A stretch of 64,000 nucleotides of DNA from JAGZEG01 sp963930185 (lineage in GTDB: Bacteria; Actinomycetota; Coriobacteriia; Coriobacteriales; UMGS124), in NCBI GenBank assembly GCA_963930185.1, contig CAWVLT010000056.1, positions 1 to 64,000 on the forward strand, given 5' to 3'. Shown in pieces: positions 27,268 through 36,057 of the stretch; position 1 is the stretch's first letter, and every line of letters starts with the position of its first letter. Position numbers and translations under genes: made by a program. The notes below the pieces were generated by a model that was not told the DNA's origin, did no database searches, and saw only the letters and a list, made by a program, of their open reading frames with translations.

Positions 27268-28284
27268 CTACGCCAGGCGCTCCACGAAGAAGTCGGCCAT
27301 GGAGAGCAGAAGCTCCTTGGGCTTGGGCTCAAGCCGAACCGACTTGAGCTGCTCCTTGGCATTGCGCGTGAGCTCCAGCGAGTAGGAGCGGGCGTAGTCG
27401 AGGGCGCCCGCCTGGCGCATGAGGTCGACCGCGCGAGCAAGCAGCGCGGGGTCTGAGGTGCGCGCCGAGAGGATGGAGCGCAGCTCCTCGGCCACGCTGG
27501 GGTCCTGCAGGGCATACACCACGTTGAGCGTGCGCTTACCCTCGGTGATGTCGTTGCGGAAGTCCTTCTGGACCGACTCCCTGTCGCCGATGAGGTTGAG
27601 CAGATCGTCCTGCAGCTGGAAGGCAAGTCCCGTCGCCATGCCAAACGAGCGCAGGGCCTCCACCTGCTCGTCGGTGCCGTCGCCGATGATGGCGCCGCAG
27701 GCAAGCGGCACCGCCACGGAGTAGTAGGCCGTCTTGTGCGAGGCCATGGTCAGGTAGTCGTCGACGCTGATGTCCCAGCGGTCGTCGCGCGCCCAGCCGA
27801 TGTCGAGGGCCTGCCCCTCGATGGTGCGCGTCGTCATGTCGACCAGTTCGCCCAGCACGCGCACCTTCACCGCGTCGCTGAGGCGCTCGTCCCTCAAGAC
27901 GATACCCGTGACCTGCGAGAGTGCAAGGTCGCCATCGTTGATAGCCAGCCCCAGGCCCTGCGTGAGGTGCAGGCAGGGCTTACCGTGGCGCAGCTCCCCC
28001 TCGTCGGCGATGTCGTCGTGGATGAGGGCGGCGATATGGAAGTGCTCGACCGCCGCGGCGGCGCAGGACGCGGCGCGCGGATCCCCGCCGACGGCGGCGC
28101 AGCCAAGCATGCACACCATGGGCCGATGGCGCTTGCCTCCGTTGGCGGAGTAGGCGGAGAGCGGCCCGTACAGGTAGCGCGCCATGTCGGCATGCTCGCC
28201 CTGACCCTCGTAGTACGAGGCGATGAGCTCGTCTACCTTGTGGTAGTACTTGTTGAGAAACGAGGCAAACTGGTTTTGCTTCAT
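27268..28284 (-). CDS. polyprenyl diphosphate synthase
   Basis: A 338-residue trans-isoprenyl diphosphate synthase condensing isopentenyl diphosphate onto an allylic primer, for quinone or lipid-carrier side chains. It shows GGKRHRP (about 49-55), the first aspartate motif DDIADE (90-95) and the second FQLQDDLLNLIGD (about 222-234). The second motif's last Asp is Asn. KDFRNDITEGKRTL follows. The ATG at 28284 has GGAAG upstream. It is convergent with the L,D-transpeptidase, only 15 bp between stops, and about 60 bp from tRNA-Leu. Chain length cannot be read with confidence. Confidence 0.92.
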   Translation of the reverse strand: MKQNQFASFLNKYYHKVDELIASYYEGQGEHADMARYLYGPLSAYSANGGKRHRPMVCMLGCAAVGGDPRAASCAAAAVEHFHIAALIHDDIADEGELRHGKPCLHLTQGLGLAINDGDLALSQVTGIVLRDERLSDAVKVRVLGELVDMTTRTIEGQALDIGWARDDRWDISVDDYLTMASHKTAYYSVAVPLACGAIIGDGTDEQVEALRSFGMATGLAFQLQDDLLNLIGDRESVQKDFRNDITEGKRTLNVVYALQDPSVAEELRSILSARTSDPALLARAVDLMRQAGALDYARSYSLELTRNAKEQLKSVRLEPKPKELLLSMADFFVERLA

Positions 28285-28342
28285 GCTTGCAGCACTTCCG
28301 GTGTCGTGAGACGGATACCAACGCTCGGCAGCGCGAGTCGGA

Positions 28343-28426
28343 TGGTAGGAGCGGCGGGATTCGAACCCGCAAGCCTTTCGGCGGGAGATTTTAAGTCACC
28401 TGCGTATGCCATTCCGCCACGCTCCC
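28343..28426 (-). tRNA. tRNA-Leu (TAA)
   Basis: Type II tRNA with a long variable arm. The acceptor GGGAGCG (from 28426) pairs with CGCTCCT. The anticodon loop CTTAAAA carries TAA, the variable arm is CCCGCCGAAAGGC, and the T loop has GGTTCGAATCC. CCA is encoded at 28345-28343. Confidence 0.93.
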
Positions 28427-28477
28427 CTATCCATCGTGGAATTGTAACGCACGTCAGGGTCGCACGGGCACCACGCG

Positions 28478-29509
28478 TCAACACTGCACAGGGCACACAA
28501 CGGCAGATGCCGGGCTCGTGCGCACCTCCCACCCAAAGGGCGAGGGCACGCCGTCTGCCTGGGCGCGCATGCAGGCGAGCAGGCCGAAGAGCGAGTCGGA
28601 CTCGCTGGCCACGTACTCGTCGAAGCCTCCCGCCTCCATAAGCACGTCGAGGATCAGCGCGCCCGCGCCGATGACGTCGGCGCGCTTGGGCTGAAGCCCC
28701 GGCAGCGACCGCCGCGCCGCGCCGTCCATGGCAAGCAGGCGCTCGGCAAGCCCGCGCACGCAGTCACGGGTGGTGCGGTGCAGGTGCACGAAGGACGAGT
28801 CGTAGGGCACGAGCCCGTTGGCGACGGCGACGAGCGAGGTAGCCGTCCCGCCGACGCACGCCAGCGTCCGTGGGGACCCCGTCTGCCCGCCGCCCTCCCC
28901 TGCACAGAAGAAGGGGGCGAGCGTCTCGAGCACGAACGCGCGCGCCGCCCGGACGTCATCGGGCGCTGGCACGTCGGCCTCCCCGAAGAAGCGCTCCGTG
29001 ACGCGGCGGCAGCCCACGTCAAGGGAGACGGCACGTCCCACCTGCAGATGCGCGTCGCGGCGGCGCATGCCCTCCACGAGTTCGGTCGAGCCGCCGCCGA
29101 TGTCCGCCACCAGCACGGGGGTGCCGACGAAGTCGGAGGTGACACCCAGAAGCGAGAGCCGCGCCTCGACCTGCCCCGGGATGACCTGGGGGTCGAGGCC
29201 CATCTCGCGCAGGGGGCAAAGCACGGCGTCCGCGTTGGAGGCGTCGCGCGCCGCGCTGGTCAGCGTCACGGCCACGCGCTCGGCATCGCGCGGGATGCGC
29301 ACGCAGTAGCCGGCGACGACCTGGCAGGTGAGATCGACCGCCCGCTGGTCGAGCAGGCCGCATGCGTCGACGCCCAGGCCCAGGTTGGTTATGATGGCCT
29401 GCCTGTCAAGCGGGCTCACCCGGCCCGCCTCGTCGACGTGCGCGACGATCAGGCGCGTGGACACGGTGCCTATGTCTATGGCCGCAAGCGTGCGCACGGG
29501 CTGGCTCAC
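28478..29509 (-). CDS. Ppx/GppA family exopolyphosphatase
   Basis: A 343-residue ASKHA-fold phosphatase acting on polyphosphate or pppGpp. The N-terminal nucleotide-binding motif is AAIDIGTVSTRLIV. The second phosphate loop is VADIGGGSTELVEG, and LACVGGTATSLVAV follows. It starts at GTG 29509, whose GTGA overlaps the TGA of ftsB by 4 bp, so translation is probably coupled. Much longer in-frame readings run back through ftsB in the wrong frame and are not real. The length fits short actinobacterial Ppx proteins (about 300-350). The eno-ftsB-ppx order is common in actinomycetes. Confidence 0.92.
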   Translation of the reverse strand: MSQPVRTLAAIDIGTVSTRLIVAHVDEAGRVSPLDRQAIITNLGLGVDACGLLDQRAVDLTCQVVAGYCVRIPRDAERVAVTLTSAARDASNADAVLCPLREMGLDPQVIPGQVEARLSLLGVTSDFVGTPVLVADIGGGSTELVEGMRRRDAHLQVGRAVSLDVGCRRVTERFFGEADVPAPDDVRAARAFVLETLAPFFCAGEGGGQTGSPRTLACVGGTATSLVAVANGLVPYDSSFVHLHRTTRDCVRGLAERLLAMDGAARRSLPGLQPKRADVIGAGALILDVLMEAGGFDEYVASESDSLFGLLACMRAQADGVPSPFGWEVRTSPASAVVCPVQC

Positions 29510-31155
29510 AGGGCATCGCCCCCTTCGGCCGCCGTCTCGGCGGGCGCCTCGGCGGACGCGCCGTCCTGCACCACGATATCGGCGTCGGCGTTCACGGGCT
29601 CCTCGGTGGCGCCTTGGGTGTCGGCGGACTGCTCGGTCACCTGCGCGACCTGCTGCTCGGTGGCGGTGGAAGAGGCGATGTCCACGCCAAAGACGCGGTC
29701 GCCCAGGTCGGTGAGCCAGGTGTGCGTGTTCTCCCCCGAGCCGCGGGGGATCTCCGCGGGGGTTGCGAAGTCGCTCTGCGAGGAGTCGTCCACCCCCGTG
29801 ACGCTGCCCAGGATCTCTCCGGGCATCACCAGGCCAAAGCGGGCGCGGGCCTCGTCCTCGATGCCCTCCTGCGACTGGAGCCTGTCGATCCTCGTCTGCA
29901 TCTGCTCGTTGCGCGACAGGTTCGCGTTCAGCTCCTCGGAGATGCGCTCCTGCTCGCGCCAGGCAACGTAGAGCCGCTGGGACGGGCCGTACAGGCCGAC
30001 GATGGAGATGACGACCATGAGCCCGGAGGCAACGGCCGAGACGATGAGCTGGCCGCGACGGGCCTGGCGGCGCTCGCGCGACTCCTCGCTCTTCCTCGCC
30101 TTCTCCTCCTTGCGCTCCGAGCGCTTGGCCTGCGCCTGAGGGTTTTCGCGACGATGGACGCGCGGGGCCTTCCACTTCGAGGAGTCGAGCCGCGCGTCGT
30201 CCTGCTCGGCGACTTGGTCGGCAAATGTGACCTGCGGTTCGGCGGACGCAGCCTGCTCCCCAGGCGACGGCGGCTGTCCCTCGTCGCCCAGCTGGGCGCG
30301 CTCGCTCGTGTCGCCACGCATGCCCCAGCCGCGCAGCACTCGTCGAATGCCCGACGTGCGGGCGGACTTGCGCTCCTGAGAGGCGACGGCGTACGGGCTT
30401 GTGTCCGGCCCCTGCTGCGCGGGTGCCGGGGCCTGCTGCACAAAGGGCTGCTGGGTGGCGTCGTGCGTCGCGTGCGGCTGTGGCTGGGGTCGGGCCTGGG
30501 CGTGCGACTGGGCCGCGGCGGTCGGCCGTGCCGCAGGCGCGCTCGCAGGCACCGCCGAGGGCGCCGGCTGAGACGCGGGCACGGGCTGCGGGCCGGACAC
30601 CACGGGCCTGCCGGTCTTGCGGCGGATCTCCTCGTAGTCACGCAGGACGGACTCGGGGACGACCGGCAGGTCTCCCCCCGTCCCCGTCCACATGGGCGCC
30701 GGTCCCTCGTCGAGGTCGGGGACGATGTGCAGCTTGTCACGGCGCTCCTCCACGTGGGCGGAGCTCCTTGGCGTGCGGTAGGCGCCTGCGCCCTGGGTGC
30801 GCGGTGACGGCCGTCCGCCCGACGCGCCGAACCTGTAGGAGAGGTCGATCACGCCAGGCACGCCGGCGTCGTCCTCGTCCTGCTCGGCAATCCGCAGGCG
30901 AGCCGAACGCGACTGGGCAGACGGGCGCGACTCGGCAGGCGCCTGCGCCTTCTTCTTGCGGCTGGCACGCGGCTGCCACGCCTTGGGCTGGCGATGCTTT
31001 GGCTGGCGGCTATAGGGACTGGGGTCATCGACGATTCCGCCCGCGGCGCCTGCTGGCGCACCGCTCAGGGTACCGGGCGCGCCTGAGGCGTCCGGCGTCT
31101 CGTACGGCGACCCTGCGCCGGGATATGAGGTTCCGTTTTGTTCCTGCGGGCCCAT
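29506..31155 (-). CDS. septum formation initiator (FtsB/DivIC family) with a very long disordered N-terminus
   Basis: A 549-residue protein. Residues 1-360 are low-complexity, rich in Pro, Ala, Gln and charged residues. A basic stretch (KRSERKEEKARKSEESRERR) leads to one membrane helix (about 378-400), then a coiled coil and the family motif RFGLVMPGE. An acidic tail follows. FtsB/DivIC proteins link FtsL and FtsQ in the divisome; the core here is normal but the cytoplasmic N-terminus is several times the usual size. The ATG at 31155 has no strong ribosome site, so the start is less certain. A terminator separates it from eno, and ppx overlaps its stop by 4 bp. Confidence 0.85.
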   Translation of the reverse strand: MGPQEQNGTSYPGAGSPYETPDASGAPGTLSGAPAGAAGGIVDDPSPYSRQPKHRQPKAWQPRASRKKKAQAPAESRPSAQSRSARLRIAEQDEDDAGVPGVIDLSYRFGASGGRPSPRTQGAGAYRTPRSSAHVEERRDKLHIVPDLDEGPAPMWTGTGGDLPVVPESVLRDYEEIRRKTGRPVVSGPQPVPASQPAPSAVPASAPAARPTAAAQSHAQARPQPQPHATHDATQQPFVQQAPAPAQQGPDTSPYAVASQERKSARTSGIRRVLRGWGMRGDTSERAQLGDEGQPPSPGEQAASAEPQVTFADQVAEQDDARLDSSKWKAPRVHRRENPQAQAKRSERKEEKARKSEESRERRQARRGQLIVSAVASGLMVVISIVGLYGPSQRLYVAWREQERISEELNANLSRNEQMQTRIDRLQSQEGIEDEARARFGLVMPGEILGSVTGVDDSSQSDFATPAEIPRGSGENTHTWLTDLGDRVFGVDIASSTATEQQVAQVTEQSADTQGATEEPVNADADIVVQDGASAEAPAETAAEGGDAL

Positions 31156-31334
31156 GCTGTTCGTTTCTGCTTCGTCTGCGAGCCATGTACCCCCACATCA
31201 TAGCCGACGCGGGGGCAATCTCCCAGTCACGTGGGCGACGTCCCGAAAAAAGCCCGCGCACGCACACGCCAGCACGCCTACCAGCGCGCCCGCCAGGCCG
31301 TCGCACAGGCGCCATTCCCCGCCCGTCGCCCAAG

Positions 31335-31367
31335 AAAAAAGGCCGGCGACCACTCGGATCGCCGGCC
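31335..31367 (-). terminator. strong intrinsic terminator after eno
   Basis: GGCCGGCGA (31341-31349) pairs with TCGCCGGCC (31359-31367) over a 9-nt loop. Six A on the + strand (31335-31340) give U6 on the - strand transcript. Confidence 0.9.
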
Positions 31368-31442
31368 CGGCCGTCACCCGCGCCCTCGAGCCGCCACCCC
31401 GCGCCCGGGCAGAAGGCGGCTGTCGTGCGCCAGGCAAGTCAA

Positions 31443-32735
31443 CTAGCGCTTGATGCTGTAGAAGGCGTCCTTGCCCAGGTAGTCCGCGGCCACGCCCAGC
31501 TCGGACTCGATGCGCAGCAGCTGGTTGTACTTGGCCACGCGGTCGCTGCGGCAGGGGGCGCCGGTCTTGATCTGGCCGACGTTGGTCGCCACGGCGAGGT
31601 CGGCGATGAAGGCGTCCTCGGTCTCGCCCGAGCGGTGGCTCACCACGGCGGTGTAGCCGGAGCGCTTGGCCAGCTCGATGGTGTCCATGGCCTCGGACAG
31701 CGAGCCGATCTGGTTGACCTTCACCAGGATGGAGTTGGCGACGCCCTTGTCGATGCCCTGCTGCAGGCGACGCACGTTGGTGACGAACAGGTCGTCGCCC
31801 ACCAGCTGCACCCGGCCGCCGATGCGCTCGGTCAGGGCCTTCCAGCCGTCCCAGTCCTCCTCGGCCATGCCGTCCTCGATGGAGACGATGGGGAACTTCT
31901 CCGCCAGGCGGGCGTAGTAGTCCACCATCTGGTCGGCGGTGAGCTCCGAGCCCTCGCCCGACAGGCAGTACAGCTTGCGCTCGGCGTCGTAGAACTCGGT
32001 CGAGGCAGGGTCCATGGCGAACATGATCTGCTCGCCCAGGGAGTAGCCGGCCTTCTCGCACGCCCTGGCGATCCACTCGAGGGGCTCCTCGTTTGTCTTG
32101 AGGTTGGGGGCAAAGCCACCCTCGTCGCCCACGCCGCCGCCCAGGCCGGCCTCGTGCAGGACCTTCTTGAGCGTGTGGTAGATCTCGGAGCACCAGCGCA
32201 GGCCCTCGGCGAAGGTCGAGGCGCCCACCGGCATGATCATGTACTCCTGGAAGTCCACGGTGTTGTCGGCGTGCACGCCGCCGTTGAGGATGTTCATCAT
32301 GGGGACGGGCAGCACGTGGGCGTTCACGCCGCCCAGGTAGCTGTACAGCGGCATGCCCAGCGAGTCGGCCGCCGCACGGGCCACGGCCAGGCTCACGCCC
32401 AGGATGGCGTTGGCGCCCAGGCGCGTCTTGTTGGGGGTGCCGTCCAGGTCGATGAGCATGGCGTCGATGGCACGCTGGTCCATGGCGTCCTCGCCGACCA
32501 GCGCGTCCATGATCTCGCCGTTCACGTGGTCGACGGCCGTGAGCACGCCCTTGCCCAGATAGCGGGCGCAGTCGCCGTCACGCATCTCGCACGCCTCGAA
32601 GGCGCCGGTAGAGGCACCCGAAGGAACAGGCGCGCGACCGAATCCGCCGTCATCGAGCTGGACCTCCACCTCGACCGTGGGATTTCCGCGCGAATCAAGG
32701 ATCTCACGCCCGTACACGTCGATGATTTCGCTCAC
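31443..32735 (-). CDS. eno: enolase
   Basis: A 430-residue enolase (2-phosphoglycerate to phosphoenolpyruvate). The hallmarks are SRGNPTVEVEV near the start, the GAS-TG loop, EDGMAEEDWDGW with a metal ligand, GDDLFVTN, KVNQIGSLSEA and SHRSGETED near the C-terminus. The start is GTG 32735 inside GTGA, overlapping the mazG stop by 4 bp, so the two are translationally coupled. The length is exactly that of bacterial enolases. Confident. Confidence 0.98.
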   Translation of the reverse strand: MSEIIDVYGREILDSRGNPTVEVEVQLDDGGFGRAPVPSGASTGAFEACEMRDGDCARYLGKGVLTAVDHVNGEIMDALVGEDAMDQRAIDAMLIDLDGTPNKTRLGANAILGVSLAVARAAADSLGMPLYSYLGGVNAHVLPVPMMNILNGGVHADNTVDFQEYMIMPVGASTFAEGLRWCSEIYHTLKKVLHEAGLGGGVGDEGGFAPNLKTNEEPLEWIARACEKAGYSLGEQIMFAMDPASTEFYDAERKLYCLSGEGSELTADQMVDYYARLAEKFPIVSIEDGMAEEDWDGWKALTERIGGRVQLVGDDLFVTNVRRLQQGIDKGVANSILVKVNQIGSLSEAMDTIELAKRSGYTAVVSHRSGETEDAFIADLAVATNVGQIKTGAPCRSDRVAKYNQLLRIESELGVAADYLGKDAFYSIKR

Positions 32736-33724
32736 TGGTGCATCTCCTTAGACTTGGCCTCGGCCCACAGGGCCTCCTGCTCGGTATTGGAAAGGTCGGC
32801 TATGTCCCGACCTGATTCCCATGCTCTGTGCTCCATGTACGCCCAGCGCCGGCGGAACTTGGCGTTGGCGTCACGCAGCGCTCCCTCGGCGTCGATGCCC
32901 TCCCAGCGCGCGATCTGCACGAGGGAGAACAGCACGTCGCCAAACTCCATCCGCGCCTCGGGGGTGCCCTTGGGGGCATCCTCGAACTCGCCGATCTCCT
33001 CGCGCACCTGGGCGCGCACGCCGTCCTCGTCGGCCCACTCAAACCCGGCCGCCGCGGCCTTGCGGGAGATCTTCTGGCATGCCATGAGGGCGGGCAGCGA
33101 CGTAGGCACGCCGTCGAGCAGCCCCTCGCGGGGCGCGTCGGCGGCAGTCACCGCGCCGTCTGCATCGCCCTGCCGCGAGGCGCGCTCGGCCATCTTCACC
33201 TGGTCCCAGATGCCGGCGACCTCCTCGGCGCTGCCGGCGGCCTCGTGCCCGCCGAAGACATGCGGGTGGCGGCGGATGAGCTTGTCGTTGAGGGCGCGGC
33301 ACACGTCGTCGATGGTGAACTCGCCCGCGTCGGCGGCGATCTGCGCCTGCAGCACCACCTGCATGAGCACGTCGCCCAGCTCCTCGACAAGGTGCCCGAG
33401 GGCCGTGCGCCGCGCGAGGGCGCCAGCCGGCTCACCGGTGCCGGGCGAGGCGGCGTCAAGCGGAGCGGCGTCGAGCCGCTCGATCGCGTCCACGGCCTCG
33501 CAGGCCTCCTCTATCATGTTGTTGGCGATGGAGGTGTGGGTCTGCTTGCGATCCCACGGGCATCCGTCGGGCTGGCGCAGGTGCCAGATGGTGCGCACCA
33601 GCGCGTCGAAGTCCGGGTGGGTGCCCGGCGCACCGGTGCGCTCGCCCTCGGCGGGGCGACCGTCCTTGCCGGGGCGGGCGGCGTCGGCACGACGCTGGTC
33701 GGCGGGGTAGTGGTCAGTGCTCAA
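32732..33724 (-). CDS. mazG: MazG family nucleoside triphosphate pyrophosphohydrolase
   Basis: A 330-residue MazG that hydrolyses NTPs or dNTPs to monophosphates. The first domain (about residues 38-160) has CPWDRKQTHTSI, EEACEAVDAI and LVEELGDVLMQVV with the metal-binding acidic residues. The second, partly degenerate domain (about 215-300) has EEIGEFEDA and EFGDVLFSLVQIARW. A TTG start (33724) has AAGGAG 9 nt upstream. The first 35 residues and an insert near 85-105 are not part of the usual fold. First gene of mazG-eno. Confidence 0.92.
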   Translation of the reverse strand: MSTDHYPADQRRADAARPGKDGRPAEGERTGAPGTHPDFDALVRTIWHLRQPDGCPWDRKQTHTSIANNMIEEACEAVDAIERLDAAPLDAASPGTGEPAGALARRTALGHLVEELGDVLMQVVLQAQIAADAGEFTIDDVCRALNDKLIRRHPHVFGGHEAAGSAEEVAGIWDQVKMAERASRQGDADGAVTAADAPREGLLDGVPTSLPALMACQKISRKAAAAGFEWADEDGVRAQVREEIGEFEDAPKGTPEARMEFGDVLFSLVQIARWEGIDAEGALRDANAKFRRRWAYMEHRAWESGRDIADLSNTEQEALWAEAKSKEMHQ

Positions 33725-33994
33725 TGCAACGAGCTCCTTCGTCCCTTTGCGGCGCGAGGCCTAACTGCCGGGCAAAGGATGACGTGCCCCGCAGGAAGAA
33801 CTCGCATGGAGTGTGCGGCCTATCGTAGCGCATGTCGCGCGACCAGAGATGAAGGCCGCGCGTCTTTTCGAGCAACGGGGCACGAGGCAGCGCCGCTGGC
33901 ACGCCCGAGGCGCCCGGGCGCAGGCGGCGCCAGCAGGCACGGGCGGGCATGGGCAGGCGCGCGGAAACCACGGGAACCGTGCTCGAATGCGCCG

Positions 33995-34023
33995 CTGCCA
34001 AGAGCCGTGCGAATTGCTATAAT
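33995..34023 (+). promoter_or_regulatory. sigma-70-like promoter of the ferredoxin-like gene
   Basis: CTGCCA (33995-34000), 17-bp spacer, TATAAT (34018-34023), giving a leader of about 158 nt. It is the best promoter in the 463-bp gap 33725-34187 between divergent mazG and this gene. The rest of the gap is GC-rich with no gene I can support. Confidence 0.6.
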
Positions 34024-34187
34024 TGCGCGGCTCAAAACGCCGCGCGCGATGCAACCAAAAACGCATACACACGCGGCACGTTTGTGGGTATAACTGACTT
34101 TCAGATACGACCCGCGCCCTGCGTCTCCGCGACAATCGGACCACAGAGCGTGGGGCACGGCAAACCTGTGGAGAGGATCGAGAAGCA

Positions 34188-35306
34188 ATGGCCCAGCAGT
34201 CTAAGTTGCACGTGGCAGGCGAGAACGCCACTACCTTCGTCCGGGCGATTGGCCACGACACCTCCCTGTGCGCGCGCGAGGTGAGCAAGGCCTCGACCTG
34301 CAGCAGGTGCATCGACATCTGCCCCGGTCACGCCATTCGCGTCCCCGCGTCCAAAGACACGCCCGGCGGCGTGAAGCTCACCATCTCGAAGGGCTTCTGC
34401 GTGGACTGCGGCCTGTGCACCGCGGTCTGCCCAACCGCGGGCCTCACCGTGATGGAGCCCGCCATGCGCACGCTGCGCAAGCGCCTGCGCCGCGCAAGCC
34501 AGGTCGCTCCGCAGGACGGGCACTTCTACATCACCTGCGTCGAGACCGGCCTGGCCGAGAAGGATCCCTGCGTGGTGGAGATCCCCTGCCTGGGCATGCT
34601 CACGTGGGAGATGTGGGTCAACCTCATGCTCGACTTCCCCAACCTGGGCGTGTACCTGCCCGGCGATCTCTGCAACCGCTGCAAGGCCAAGGACGCCGAG
34701 GGCCTCATCGTCGACGCCGTGTGCCGCGCGCAAGACATCGTGGGACGCGAGGTGTCGCTCGTGGAGACCATGCGCGAGCTGGACTTCACCAACAGCGCCG
34801 GCATGGTGGACCCCAAGCGCGTCGAGGCGTTCTCTGGCATGGGCAGCGGCCTCGCCAGCATCATGAAGGACATCACCTCCGCCCCCGAGGACGAGATGCC
34901 CTCCGAGGAGATGGGCCAGACCGACTCTCGCAAGATGCGCATCCGCCTGCGCAAGGAAATCATGGCCGAGAAGGGCGAGAACACCCCCGGCCTCAAGGGC
35001 GCGGAGGAGCTGGGAGGCACGCTCACGCCGGCGCGCTGGTCGGTGATCGATGCGATCATGCGCTTCCCCGAGGTCGCGCCCAACATCCAGCTCGACGGCA
35101 TCGAGATCGCCCAAGACGCCTGCACGCGCTGCGGCGAGTGCGCCCAGGTGTGCCCGCTCGGAGCGCTCGTGGTCGACGAGAACGGCTGCGTGAGCGTGCG
35201 CGCGGCGATCTGCACCGCCTGCGGCCTGTGCGAGCAGGTGTGCGAAGAGAACGCCATCCGCCCCGCCAGCACGTGCGCGCAGGAGCTGGTCGCAAGCGAG
35301 CAGTAG
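34188..35306 (+). CDS. protein with four 4Fe-4S cluster motifs (polyferredoxin-like)
   Basis: A 372-residue cytoplasmic iron-sulfur protein. An N-terminal pair of cluster motifs (CSRCIDICPGH, CVDCGLCTAVCP, about residues 38-85) and a C-terminal pair (CTRCGECAQVCP, CTACGLCEQVC, about 310-355) flank a roughly 220-residue middle. That middle has extra Cys in YITCVETG, VEIPCLGML and GDLCNRCKAKD. It resembles electron-carrier subunits that sit on oxidoreductases, but no partner enzyme is adjacent, so the role is unknown. ATG 34188 follows GAGAAG; the TATAAT promoter and a strong terminator make it a single-gene unit. Confidence 0.85.
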   Translation: MAQQSKLHVAGENATTFVRAIGHDTSLCAREVSKASTCSRCIDICPGHAIRVPASKDTPGGVKLTISKGFCVDCGLCTAVCPTAGLTVMEPAMRTLRKRLRRASQVAPQDGHFYITCVETGLAEKDPCVVEIPCLGMLTWEMWVNLMLDFPNLGVYLPGDLCNRCKAKDAEGLIVDAVCRAQDIVGREVSLVETMRELDFTNSAGMVDPKRVEAFSGMGSGLASIMKDITSAPEDEMPSEEMGQTDSRKMRIRLRKEIMAEKGENTPGLKGAEELGGTLTPARWSVIDAIMRFPEVAPNIQLDGIEIAQDACTRCGECAQVCPLGALVVDENGCVSVRAAICTACGLCEQVCEENAIRPASTCAQELVASEQ

Positions 35307-35358
35307 CATCGCTGCAAACGAGTAGCAGCGCCGCTGCGACGGAGCCGACAAACTGTCT

Positions 35359-35402
35359 GGGGCGAGGCGCCAGGACATGTGACGGGCGCCTCGCCCCTTT
35401 TT
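35359..35402 (+). terminator. strong intrinsic terminator after the ferredoxin-like gene
   Basis: GGGGCGAGGCGCC (35359-35371) pairs perfectly with GGCGCCTCGCCCC (35385-35397) and is followed by TTTTT (35398-35402). Confidence 0.93.
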
Positions 35403-36057
35403 CGTGCCGCGCGCAGTGCCCCCTCGACCGTTCGCCACGCGACCGCACACGGCTCGTCGCGTGTGGCCCGTCTTGCGAACGGCCCGCTACGCAGCCACGA
35501 CCCCCGACTGCTAAAAAAGTCCAAGTTAGGATGCCCCGGGAGCCCAGCGAATCCAGTAGCAAATTGGCTCGTAACGACGCAGCTCAATAACAGGCCGTTT
35601 ACCTGCTGTTTTGCTGTCTTTTCATACATGCCGGCGCAGTAGATACGCCCGGCTAAGCGATGAGCACACTGCACGGGAATCCTAAGTCCACCATTTTTAG
35701 CAACTTGGTCCCCTCCGCGCGCAATCCGCAACAAGCACGCAATTCTCAGCAGGCTCGCGATCCCCATCGGCGTTTCGATTGCGTCAGCGCCTCGGTCTAT
35801 CGTAATCGAAATGCCGATGCGATAATGGTGATGCAATAAACTAGTGTTGTTCTTGCGAACATGTATCGCATTCGCATAACGTTCATCACTCTTTACGTAG
35901 TGATGTGTGTATTATTATTCGATTGCTGAGCCTACGCATCCCCAGGGGACCCACGACCCCTAGCGAATCTGCACCGCTGCTGTTGCACGTTGCAAACGCG
36001 TGGCAAAGCATCCGGAAACGCAGTCGTACACACGTCAATCTGGAGAACCTGGAGACT
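35403..36057. other. long upstream region of the DEAD-box helicase
   Basis: About 650 bp without a supported gene; 35680-35930 is clearly AT-richer. It holds two inverted repeats: ATGCGATA (35817-35824) with TATCGCAT (35864-35871), and ATCACT (35885-35890) with AGTGAT (35899-35904), the latter just left of a TATTAT (35910-35915). A long structured leader would be in keeping with cold-shock helicase genes, but this is inference. Confidence 0.45.

Noticed and set aside
29510..30175. Extension of the ppx reading frame back into ftsB
   Set aside because: Arg/Gly-rich shadow; the GTGA overlap at 29506-29509 gives the true start.
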